Translations under genes and position numbers: made by a program
Part shown: positions 7,297 through 13,287 of the stretch, one piece after another
Position numbering within the stretch: position 1 is the stretch's first letter
How the letters are laid out: every line of letters starts with the position of its first letter
Notes under the pieces: generated by a model
Told to the model about the DNA's origin: nothing
The model's input: only the letters and a program-made list of their open reading frames with translations
The model's database searches: none
Source of the DNA: CAYZIC01 sp964478335
GTDB taxonomy: Bacteria; Verrucomicrobiota; Kiritimatiellia; RFP12; DVOR01
Assembly (NCBI GenBank): GCA_964478335.1
Contig: CAYZIC010000049.1
Span: 1-17,024 of the forward strand
Reading direction: 5' to 3'
DNA length: 17,024 nt

Positions 7297-7312
7297 TCCT
7301 TGCAGGAATAAA

Positions 7313-7329
7313 GGGCGACTGCGTCGCCC
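7313..7329. repeat. Triloop palindrome GGGCGAC-TGC-GTCGCCC
   Basis: A perfect 7-bp-arm palindrome lies 16 bases after the stop codon of the large protein and just ahead of its terminator. Its TGC loop matches other palindromes in the window with unrelated arms. No T-run follows it. Confidence 0.8.
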
Positions 7330-7340
7330 GCTATCCCCAA

Positions 7341-7371
7341 AAGAGCCTCGCCTAACCGCGGGGCTTTTTTT
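7341..7371 (+). terminator. Rho-independent terminator after large exported protein
   Basis: The stem AGCCTCGC/GCGGGGCT (7344-7351 with 7358-7365, one wobble) encloses loop CTAACC, and the T-run spans 7365-7371. The twin of this terminator is at 2981-3012. Confidence 0.9.
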
Positions 7372-7433
7372 ATGCTGTAGGGTAGGGCTCTAGGCCTTGA
7401 GAAATTGGGAATTGGGGGACTGGGAGGCTGCTG

Positions 7434-7471
7434 GCGTTTACAAAATAAGCACCTCGATATACAAGGATCGC
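7434..7471 (+). repeat. 37-bp dispersed hairpin element, copy C (diverged)
   Basis: It is the same kind of element as 3139-3175, with the shared pieces GCGTTTA, ATAA, TCRATATACAA and a terminal CGC. Several substitutions weaken the hairpin, but G-T wobble keeps part of it. Confidence 0.65.
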
Positions 7472-7534
7472 TAATGAACGCCACGAAGAAGAGGCGTTAG
7501 CTGGTCACAGCTCTCTAATGCAGTCTGAGAGCTT

Positions 7535-7614
7535 GCAATAAGCAACAGACGTCAAGCAACAAACACTCGAACGCTAGAGTTGCACTCGAGTTAGGAGACG
7601 CAGCCTCCTCTGTC
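7535..7614 (+). repeat. About 80-bp dispersed repeat, copy 2
   Basis: This is collinear with 858-938. The AACACTCGAAC core is identical, and the closing palindrome differs by one base in one arm (GGAGAC-GCA-GCCTCC, 7594-7608). Confidence 0.7.
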
Positions 7615-7699
7615 CCCGCATCTACGCTACGTGCACCCGCCATTCCCTCCAGCCAGCCACACCCCTGAGTTGCCATCCTTGAAGCGCCCTTACACGAAC

Positions 7700-7729
7700 A
7701 AAAAAAGGGCGTTGCTTGCGCAACGCCCT
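7700..7729 (-). terminator. Rho-independent terminator of PEP-CTERM gene
   Basis: On the minus strand, a perfect 10-bp stem (AGGGCGTTGC 7706-7715 with GCAACGCCCT 7720-7729, GCAA loop) is followed by a run of seven T (7706-7700). It lies about 28 bases past the stop codon of the minus-strand gene. Confidence 0.92.
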
Positions 7730-7756
7730 CGTCAAATGATCACTTAGCCTGCATGA

Positions 7757-8380
7757 TTAGGCAGTGCGCGCTTTGCGACGCAAGCCAACAGCAGCCACGC
7801 CCATCAAGAGCAAAGCCAATGCCGTCGGCTCTGGAACCGCACCAGCAATTTCCTCAGCCGTGAGATATTCATTAATGACATCCCATTGGTAATCACCAGC
7901 GATGGGGCTGTTTCCATTTTGTTTTTCACCAATGGTGTAATACATTTGCAAATTAGCATCGTTCGCAACGATAAGCGAACCCACCAACTTGCCATCCACA
8001 TAAGCATAAAGCGTTTTTGTGGAGCTGTCAAAGGTCAGTGCGAGAGTGGACGTTTGGCCAATTGTTGCGGTCACGATATTTTGGATCTCTTGAACCTTAG
8101 GGGCGTCGCCTTTTTCTTTATAAAGGTGCCATTGGCCTTGCTCATTCACGCCGATTGCATATTGATTGCCACTTCCCATACCTACGCCAACAGCGTACAT
8201 CCAGTCATTAACTGCAGATGGGGTGACTTGGGTAAAAATGGTGTAGGAGCCACCAACTGTTACGCCATCTGGATTTGAGTTTGTGCTAGTGCCAACGTTA
8301 CCCGTTTGCCAGTCAATTGTGACCGCTTGTGCGCAAGTGGACAAGACGGCAATTGCGAGAGTCAAGATGAATTTCTTCAT
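7757..8380 (-). CDS. PEP-CTERM protein with LamG/lectin-like fold
   Basis: A 207-residue secreted protein. Residues 1-19 are a clear signal peptide with an AQA cleavage site. The mature part (about 20-175) is beta-rich with TFDSSTKTLYAYVDGKLVGS and a closing EYLTAEEIAGA, which resembles concanavalin A-like/LamG domains. Residues 182-207 are a textbook PEP-CTERM tail: VPEP at 182-185, a hydrophobic helix (186-200) and a basic RRKAR end. In other Gram-negative bacteria such tails direct exosortase-dependent sorting to the surface or into exopolysaccharide. No exosortase gene lies in this window. The start is supported by AAAGG (8391-8395) on the minus strand. The gene is monocistronic with its own promoter and terminator. 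The bound glycan is unknown. Confidence 0.9.
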   Translation of the reverse strand: MKKFILTLAIAVLSTCAQAVTIDWQTGNVGTSTNSNPDGVTVGGSYTIFTQVTPSAVNDWMYAVGVGMGSGNQYAIGVNEQGQWHLYKEKGDAPKVQEIQNIVTATIGQTSTLALTFDSSTKTLYAYVDGKLVGSLIVANDANLQMYYTIGEKQNGNSPIAGDYQWDVINEYLTAEEIAGAVPEPTALALLLMGVAAVGLRRKARTA

Positions 8381-8461
8381 GTATGAATATCCTTTGTTTT
8401 GATACGACGTGAGTGATTTTGATCCACAGTGGAAACGTCGCCTTTTCCCAATGGGCGCATT

Positions 8462-8490
8462 ACTATAGCATAAGGTGTGAAGTGGGGCAA
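8462..8490 (-). promoter_or_regulatory. Extended -10 promoter of PEP-CTERM gene
   Basis: On the minus strand, TTGCCC (8485-8490) is followed after 17 bases by TATAGT (8462-8467). The bases TGC directly before the -10 form an extended -10. The expected start near 8455 gives a leader of about 75 bases, which contains a possible 6-bp stem CGACGT/ACGTCG. Confidence 0.7.
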
Positions 8491-8651
8491 AGGTTATTTT
8501 ACTGAAGATGCCCTAAAAGATGCGTTGTCTATCCAAAATCAATCCCTTTTTTAGGCTCTTGTTTAATTTTAATGGGTGAAATGGGGCTCTTGTTGCTTTG
8601 TCGAGTCGTGCGGGATCTTTCTAGGGGTAGCGTAGGGGGCGCTTTTTCTCC

Positions 8652-8729
8652 CACAAAAGGTTCACAAAGATGTCACAAAGGGGAGCGCTTAGATAAAACT
8701 CGCAAGCTCAGTTTAATCTAAGCACTCCC
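8652..8729. promoter_or_regulatory. Phased CACAAA repeats next to a long inverted repeat
   Basis: CACAAA begins at 8652, 8663 and 8674, an exact 11-base spacing. Directly beside them are 20-base arms (8681-8700 with 8710-8729) that pair at 18 of 20 positions around a 9-base loop. The TTCACAAAGATGTCACAAAG arrangement resembles tandem half-sites of response regulators of the PhoB type. Whether it serves the PEP-CTERM gene (start about 300 bases away) or something else is open. Confidence 0.5.
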
Positions 8730-8876
8730 TAGTTATCTTTGGGAAATGGATGGGGCGAAGGAGACTGCGACTCCGAGTTCGAGTTCGAGTGCTATAGGTG
8801 GGGCGGCTGCCCCACGCCCTGCTTGTCGAGCCCTATACCCCACTTGCGGCCTGCGGCGGAGCGGTTGCGCCGCTAG

Positions 8877-8897
8877 AATGTGGAATGTGGAATGTGG
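8877..8897. repeat. AATGTGG x3 tandem repeat
   Basis: Three perfect 7-base units. The complementary CCACATTC word appears again next to the GCGGC-GCAA-GCCGC palindrome at 16696-16733, so the two sites share composition. Confidence 0.8.
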
Positions 8898-9215
8898 ACA
8901 GTGTTAGCGACTGGCTCGTTGCAGGGCATCGCGACGATACTGCGTCTCGTCGTGAACTAAAGGAGGATCACAAAAGGACGCTGCGCTATGCCTAATTTCG
9001 GATTGGAGCCGTGAGGAGGCTTTGCCTCTACGACAGCCGCGATACTCCTGCCTTTTATCCTTTCGACCCATTAAAATCGCACAAGAGCCCTTTTTTAGGG
9101 AGACGTGGCCGTCCCGCAACAGGACAAAATATACGACAGGGGCAAGCCCTTGCTTTTTTGTGGAGGGATCGAGTGGGTACAGCCGTTTTTTTGGGGGTGC
9201 CTGTGATTTTACGGC

Positions 9216-9244
9216 TTGACAGGGGGTTGGGGATGTGATAAGTT
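9216..9244 (+). promoter_or_regulatory. Promoter of hexuronate operon
   Basis: A perfect TTGACA (9216-9221), a 17-base spacer, and TAAGTT (9239-9244) preceded by TGA, giving an extended -10. The expected start is around 9251. This is the closest match to consensus in the window and precedes seven co-directional genes. Confidence 0.75.
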
Positions 9245-9270
9245 ACAAACAATTAGAAATCGTTGTTTGT
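9245..9270. promoter_or_regulatory. Probable operator, inverted repeat at the start site
   Basis: ACAAACAA (9245-9252) and TTGTTTGT (9263-9270) are perfect 8-base inverted repeats with a 10-base spacer, immediately after the -10 element and covering the expected transcription start. A dimeric repressor (LacI, GntR or similar) bound here would block the operon. The regulator is not in the window. Confidence 0.65.
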
Positions 9271-9294
9271 CAATTTGTGTAAAAGGAGGTCTTG

Positions 9295-10302
9295 ATGAAA
9301 GGTCGTTTCTCTGCTGTGTTTGTCTTGGGACTGCTGGCGGCTGTGCTGGGGTGTCTCTATTGGGGGTGGTCGCTGCGTCAGCGGCAGCTCAGTGGATCGC
9401 AGGTGATCCTCAAGCTGGGCCATGGGATGGAGGAAAAGCATCCAGTGCATCGGTCGTTGGTCTTTTTTGGCGAGGAGATCGCCAAGCGTAGTGGTGGACG
9501 TATCACGGTCGACATCTATTCTGGTGCGGTGCTCGGTGGCGAATTGGAGTCCGTGGAGCAAGTGCAGCAGGGCACGCTGTCGATGACCAAGGTGACGACG
9601 GCGGCTTTGGAGGCCTTTATGCCAGAGATTACGGTCTTTGGGATGCCCTTTATCTTTGATGATGCGGATCACTTTTGGCGGGTGCTACGTGGCAAGACTG
9701 GACAGGCCTTTTTGGACGGTTGCCAGGCGATCGGTGTCAAGGGGTTGTGCTACTATGAGGCGGGTGCGCGAAGTTTTTATAGCACCCAAAAGCCGGTCAA
9801 GTCATTGGCGGATCTCAATGGGCTCAAGGTGCGTGTGATGCCGAGCCGCTCTGCGGTGGGCATGATCGATGCACTGGGAGGCAGTCCGTGCCCGATTAAC
9901 TGGGGTGAGCTCTACTCGGCGCTGTCCCAGGGAACGGTCGATGCGGCTGAGAATAATGTGCCGTCATTTGTGAGCAGCCGTCACTATGAGGTCTGCAATC
10001 ATTTCTCCTATTCCGAACACCAACGTATTCCTGAGATTGTGATGATCAATAGCAAGCTCTTTAATCGGTTGCCTGCTGATTTGCAGGCGATGATTAAAGA
10101 GGTGGCACTGGAGTCATCTGAGTATGAACGTAAACTGTGGGCAGAGGAGGAAGCGCGCAGCTTGGCACAGATGCAAAAGCGTGGTGTGCATTTCTATAAG
10201 CTAGAGCGTGAGGCATTTCGTCAGGCGTGCTTGCCCTTTATTGAGCAGCAGCCTGAGGGTGTGAAGCGGTATTTGAAAGAGATCGAGGAGGCAAGACAAT
10301 GA
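9295..10302 (+). CDS. dctP: TRAP transporter solute-binding protein (DctP family)
   Basis: A 335-residue periplasmic substrate-binding subunit. The hydrophobic N-terminus (about 5-24) serves as export signal or anchor; VLGC is only a weak lipobox, so cleavage is uncertain. Family landmarks are LKLGHGMEEKHP at the start of the mature part, PFIFDDADHFWRVL, LNGLKVRVM with the carboxylate-binding arginine R180, and WGELYSALSQGTVDAAENN (203-221). TRAP binding proteins capture organic acids. Its operon with glucuronate breakdown enzymes makes hexuronate the likely ligand. The ATG at 9295 is used rather than the adjacent in-frame TTG at 9292, because AAGGAGGT (9283-9290) gives workable spacing. It is the first gene of the operon and overlaps dctQ by four bases. 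Confidence 0.93.
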   Translation: MKGRFSAVFVLGLLAAVLGCLYWGWSLRQRQLSGSQVILKLGHGMEEKHPVHRSLVFFGEEIAKRSGGRITVDIYSGAVLGGELESVEQVQQGTLSMTKVTTAALEAFMPEITVFGMPFIFDDADHFWRVLRGKTGQAFLDGCQAIGVKGLCYYEAGARSFYSTQKPVKSLADLNGLKVRVMPSRSAVGMIDALGGSPCPINWGELYSALSQGTVDAAENNVPSFVSSRHYEVCNHFSYSEHQRIPEIVMINSKLFNRLPADLQAMIKEVALESSEYERKLWAEEEARSLAQMQKRGVHFYKLEREAFRQACLPFIEQQPEGVKRYLKEIEEARQ

Positions 10303-10814
10303 GTCCAGTCTGTAAACTATGGGGCGGCGTGCGTCGCGCGTTGATGGGGTTTTTATTTGTGGCAATTGTCCTCTTGGTCATTGTCTTGACGGTGGATGTG
10401 CTCTTGGGCGTGGCGACGCGCTTTATCTTGGGCGATCAGTTGGCATTTACCGATGAATTGGCTCGTATGAGCTTGGTTTGCCTCTCTTTCTTGGGCGGCG
10501 CCTATGCCTTTGAGAGTCATGGTCACCTGGGGGTGGACTTCTTTGTGCAACAGCTCAATCCTTGCTGGGCGCGAGTGAGTGAGGTCATTGTGGCGTCGGT
10601 GGTCTTGGTCTTCGCTGCGGTGGTCTTGGTCTATGGCGGAATTATCTTGGCTCACTCTCAATGGACGCAAGATCTGACGACGCTTGCGCCTGTGACGCGT
10701 GGAATGGTCTATGGGGTGATTCCGCTCTCGGGATGCTTCATTTGCCTCTTCACTCTCGAGCATTTATTCACGGCACTCTTTGCGCCGACAACCTCTAAAG
10801 AAGGCGAGGTGTAA
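10299..10814 (+). CDS. dctQ: TRAP transporter small membrane subunit (DctQ family)
   Basis: A 171-residue protein with four predicted membrane helices (about 13-40, 55-72, 92-118, 133-160), the usual size and topology. It has the family's FTDELARMSLV segment after helix 1 and HLGVDFFVQQL between helices 2 and 3. It pairs with the large subunit to form the sodium-dependent permease in the inner membrane. Its ATG overlaps the dctP stop codon (ATGA), so the two are translationally coupled. GAGGAG lies just upstream, inside dctP. Sequence alone does not fix the substrate. Confidence 0.92.
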   Translation: MSPVCKLWGGVRRALMGFLFVAIVLLVIVLTVDVLLGVATRFILGDQLAFTDELARMSLVCLSFLGGAYAFESHGHLGVDFFVQQLNPCWARVSEVIVASVVLVFAAVVLVYGGIILAHSQWTQDLTTLAPVTRGMVYGVIPLSGCFICLFTLEHLFTALFAPTTSKEGEV

Positions 10815-10815
10815 G

Positions 10816-12129
10816 ATGATGACAGGTATTATTTTAGTGTTGGTGATTTCCTTTTTCGCATTGCTGATGCTCAATACGCCCGTGGTGGTAGCGATTGCGG
10901 TGTCAACGATGTTGGCGATCTTTTCGAGTGGGTGGGATGTGGCCTATACGGTCGCTCAGCGTATGGCCAATGGCGTGGATAGCTTCCCGCTGCTGGCGAT
11001 CCCATTCTTTGTCTTCTCTGGCTACTTGATGGGCGAGGGCGGTTTGGCTCGGCGCTTGATCGACTTTGCTGCGCTCTTGGTGGGGCGTCTGCCAGGTGGT
11101 TTGGGCTATGTCAATACGCTGACGTGTATGCTCTTTGGCTCGATTTCGGGTTCGGCAGCAGCTGCTGTGAGCTCGGTGGGTGGCTTTATGATTCCTGAGA
11201 TGAATCGCAAAGGCTACGATCGGGACTTTAATGTGGCGCTGACGGTGTCCGCAGCGACGACGGGGCTCTTGATTCCACCATCTAACTGCATGATTGTCTA
11301 CTCTGTCTGTGCGGGGTCGGTGTCGATTGCGGCGATGTTTATGGCGGGGGTCTTCTCTGGCATTTTGGTTGGCATCTGCTTGATGGTGGTCGCGGGTATC
11401 ATTGCGATTCGCCAGGGTTATGGGCGTGTGGCCACCGATAAGAGAGAGCAGGTCTCCCTCAAGACGGCGTTGGTGATTTCGTGGCGTGCCTTGCCGAGCT
11501 TGATCTTGGTGGCGATTATCATTGGCGGTATTTTGACGGGTATCTTTACGGCGACAGAAGCGGCCGCTGTGACGGTGGCCTATGCCCTAATCCTCTCCTT
11601 GGTCTGCTATCGCGAAATCAGCTGGCGTGATTTGCCGCGTATCTGCTTGGCGACGGGCAAAACGACTTCGGTCGTGATGCTGCTCATCGGTGCATCGAGC
11701 GCAATGTCATGGATCATGACGATGAGTAATATCCCGCAAACGGTTTCTGCTGGCCTCTTGTCGCTCTCGGATAATCCCTATGTGATCTTTCTCATCATCA
11801 ATGCGATGTTGCTCTTGGTCGGGTGCTTCATGGATATGACACCAGCGATCTTGATCTTCACGCCGATCTTGTTGCCGGTGGTTAAGGAGATGGGCATGAG
11901 TGAAGTCCATTTTGGTATCATGATGATTGCCAACTTGTGCATTGGTTTGTGCACGCCGCCAGTGGGCACGTGCCTCTTTATCGGTTGCGGGGTGGGCGAA
12001 ACCACCATCATGCGCGTATCGAAGCGCGCACTCCCCTTTTTCGGAGCAATGGCGGTATCCTTGCTTTTGATAACGTATATCCCATTCTTCTCGGAGTGGT
12101 TGCCCCGAGCTCTAGGATTAATGAAATAG
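10816..12129 (+). CDS. dctM: TRAP transporter large membrane subunit (DctM family)
   Basis: A 437-residue, strongly hydrophobic protein of usual length, the channel-forming sodium-coupled subunit of the TRAP system. Family signatures include FSGYLMGEGGLARRL, FGSISGSAAAAVSSVG, the TTGLLIPPSNCMIVYS loop, GIFTATEAAAVTVAYAL, and the C-terminal CTPPVGTCLFIGCGV. The start at 10816 (ATGATG) follows the dctQ stop after one base, with GCGAGG (10804-10809) as ribosome binding site. A longer frame from 10780 lies within dctQ and adds an unrelated basic leader, so I rejected it. It is followed after 30 bases by kdgK, tying uptake to catabolism. Confidence 0.94.
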   Translation: MMTGIILVLVISFFALLMLNTPVVVAIAVSTMLAIFSSGWDVAYTVAQRMANGVDSFPLLAIPFFVFSGYLMGEGGLARRLIDFAALLVGRLPGGLGYVNTLTCMLFGSISGSAAAAVSSVGGFMIPEMNRKGYDRDFNVALTVSAATTGLLIPPSNCMIVYSVCAGSVSIAAMFMAGVFSGILVGICLMVVAGIIAIRQGYGRVATDKREQVSLKTALVISWRALPSLILVAIIIGGILTGIFTATEAAAVTVAYALILSLVCYREISWRDLPRICLATGKTTSVVMLLIGASSAMSWIMTMSNIPQTVSAGLLSLSDNPYVIFLIINAMLLLVGCFMDMTPAILIFTPILLPVVKEMGMSEVHFGIMMIANLCIGLCTPPVGTCLFIGCGVGETTIMRVSKRALPFFGAMAVSLLLITYIPFFSEWLPRALGLMK

Positions 12130-12159
12130 TGTAGTAGATTGAAATAGAAAGGTTCGATT

Positions 12160-13260
12160 ATGGCTCTAGTGTTAAAAGATGTAGCGGATTGCCGCTGGGA
12201 TGTGTTGTCCATGGGCGAAGTGATGCTTCGCTTTGACCCTGGTGAAGGGCGCATTCACACCGCAAGAAACTTCCGCGTGTGGGAAGGTGGCGGCGAATAC
12301 AATGTGGCGCGCGGTGCACGGCGTTGTTTTGGTCTGCGTGCGGGTGTGGTTACGGCTTTGGCTGACAATCCAGTCGGCCGCTTGGTCGAGGACTTCATCC
12401 TCCAAGGTGGCGTCGATGCCTCCCTCATCCATTGGATGCAAGATGACGGCATCGGCCGCTCGGTCCGCAATGGACTCAACTTCACCGAACGCGGCTACGG
12501 CGTGCGCGGCGCGAAGGGCTGTTCTGACCGCGGCAATACTGCCGTTTCGCAATTGAAGCCTGGCATGATTGACTGGGAAACCATCTTCGGCAAAGAGGGC
12601 GTGCGTTGGTTTCACACGGGCGGTATCTTTGCCGCACTCTCCGAAACCACCCCCGAAGTGGTGATTGAGGCTCTGACCGTGGCCAAAAAGTATGGCACGA
12701 TCACCAGCTACGACCTCAACTATCGCCCCTCTCTCTGGAAGAGCATCGGCGGTAAGCCCCGCGCCCAGGCCGTCAATGGCGAAATCGCCAAGCTCATCGA
12801 TGTCATGATTGGTAATGAAGAAGACTTCACCGCCAGCCTCGGCCTCGAAGTCCCTGGCGTCGATGCCAACTTGACCGCTTTGCCCATCGATGGCTTTAAG
12901 CGCATGATTGAGCATGCCGTCAAGGTCTATCCTAACTTTAAGGTCGTCGCAACCACCCTGCGCACGGTCAAGACCGCCAGTATCAATGACTGGGGCGCCA
13001 TCTGCTATGCTAATGGACAATTCACCACCTCCACCATGCGCGAAAACCTCGAGATCATGGATCGCGTCGGCGGCGGTGATAGCTTTGCTTCTGGCCTCAT
13101 CTATGGCTTGATCAAGACCGCAGGTGATGGCGCTGTCGCCGTCGAATATGGCGCCGCTCATGGTGCTTTGGCAATGACGACTCCGGGTGACACCTCCATG
13201 GCCAGCTGCGCAGAAGTCGAAAAGCTCATCGCGGGCGCTGGCGCTCGTGTCGATCGATAA
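12160..13260 (+). CDS. kdgK: 2-keto-3-deoxygluconate kinase (PfkB family)
   Basis: A 366-residue ribokinase/PfkB-family sugar kinase, somewhat longer than typical KdgK (about 310-340). It shows the N-terminal sugar-binding WEGGGEYNVARG (41-51), the central YDLNYRPSLWKS, and the C-terminal ATP/anion-hole motif DRVGGGDSFASG, in which D307 is the catalytic base. The family consensus there is GAGD; this protein has GGGD. It should phosphorylate KDG to KDPG in the cytosol, the step between the UxuA and Eda reactions encoded downstream. AAAGG precedes the ATG. Related PfkB kinases of other sugars cannot be excluded on sequence, but the operon makes KDG the best substrate. Codon use shifts here to C-ending codons compared with the TRAP genes. 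Confidence 0.9.
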   Translation: MALVLKDVADCRWDVLSMGEVMLRFDPGEGRIHTARNFRVWEGGGEYNVARGARRCFGLRAGVVTALADNPVGRLVEDFILQGGVDASLIHWMQDDGIGRSVRNGLNFTERGYGVRGAKGCSDRGNTAVSQLKPGMIDWETIFGKEGVRWFHTGGIFAALSETTPEVVIEALTVAKKYGTITSYDLNYRPSLWKSIGGKPRAQAVNGEIAKLIDVMIGNEEDFTASLGLEVPGVDANLTALPIDGFKRMIEHAVKVYPNFKVVATTLRTVKTASINDWGAICYANGQFTTSTMRENLEIMDRVGGGDSFASGLIYGLIKTAGDGAVAVEYGAAHGALAMTTPGDTSMASCAEVEKLIAGAGARVDR

Positions 13261-13287
13261 CCCATTTGCTCCTAAAGGATATTCATT

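Larger units (their letters stand above)
7372..7699. other. Gene-free stretch with repeats between convergent genes
   Basis: No gene is seen. It holds GGTAGGGCTC (7381-7390), a G-rich run, the 37-bp-type element (7434-7471), the 80-bp repeat (7535-7614) with its GGAGAC-GCA-GCCTCC palindrome (7594-7608), and then about 80 bases without recognisable structure before the minus-strand terminator. Confidence 0.65.
8491..9215. other. Gene-free stretch with palindromes
   Basis: No supported gene: the short open frames here lack a ribosome binding site at proper spacing and overlap palindromes. It contains the phased repeats and inverted repeat at 8652-8729, GGAGAC-TGC-GACTCC (8760-8774) followed by GAGTTCGAGT motifs, GTGGGGC-GGCT-GCCCCAC (8798-8815), three tandem AATGTGG units (8877-8897), and GGAGGC-TTT-GCCTCT (9015-9029). 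An AAAGGAGG at about 8959 has no start codon at a usable distance. Confidence 0.6.

Noticed and set aside
9136..9157. Small GCAAG/CTTGC hairpin followed by six T as a terminator
   Set aside because: The stem is only five base pairs and no upstream plus-strand gene is present to terminate; left unannotated.
10780..10815. Upstream start for dctM inside dctQ
   Set aside because: It adds a basic non-family leader; the ATGATG at 10816 has GCGAGG upstream and matches the usual DctM N-terminus.
13069..13080. GGGD instead of GAGD in the kinase active-site motif
   Set aside because: The change is conservative and the catalytic aspartate is kept; the rest of the PfkB fold is intact.
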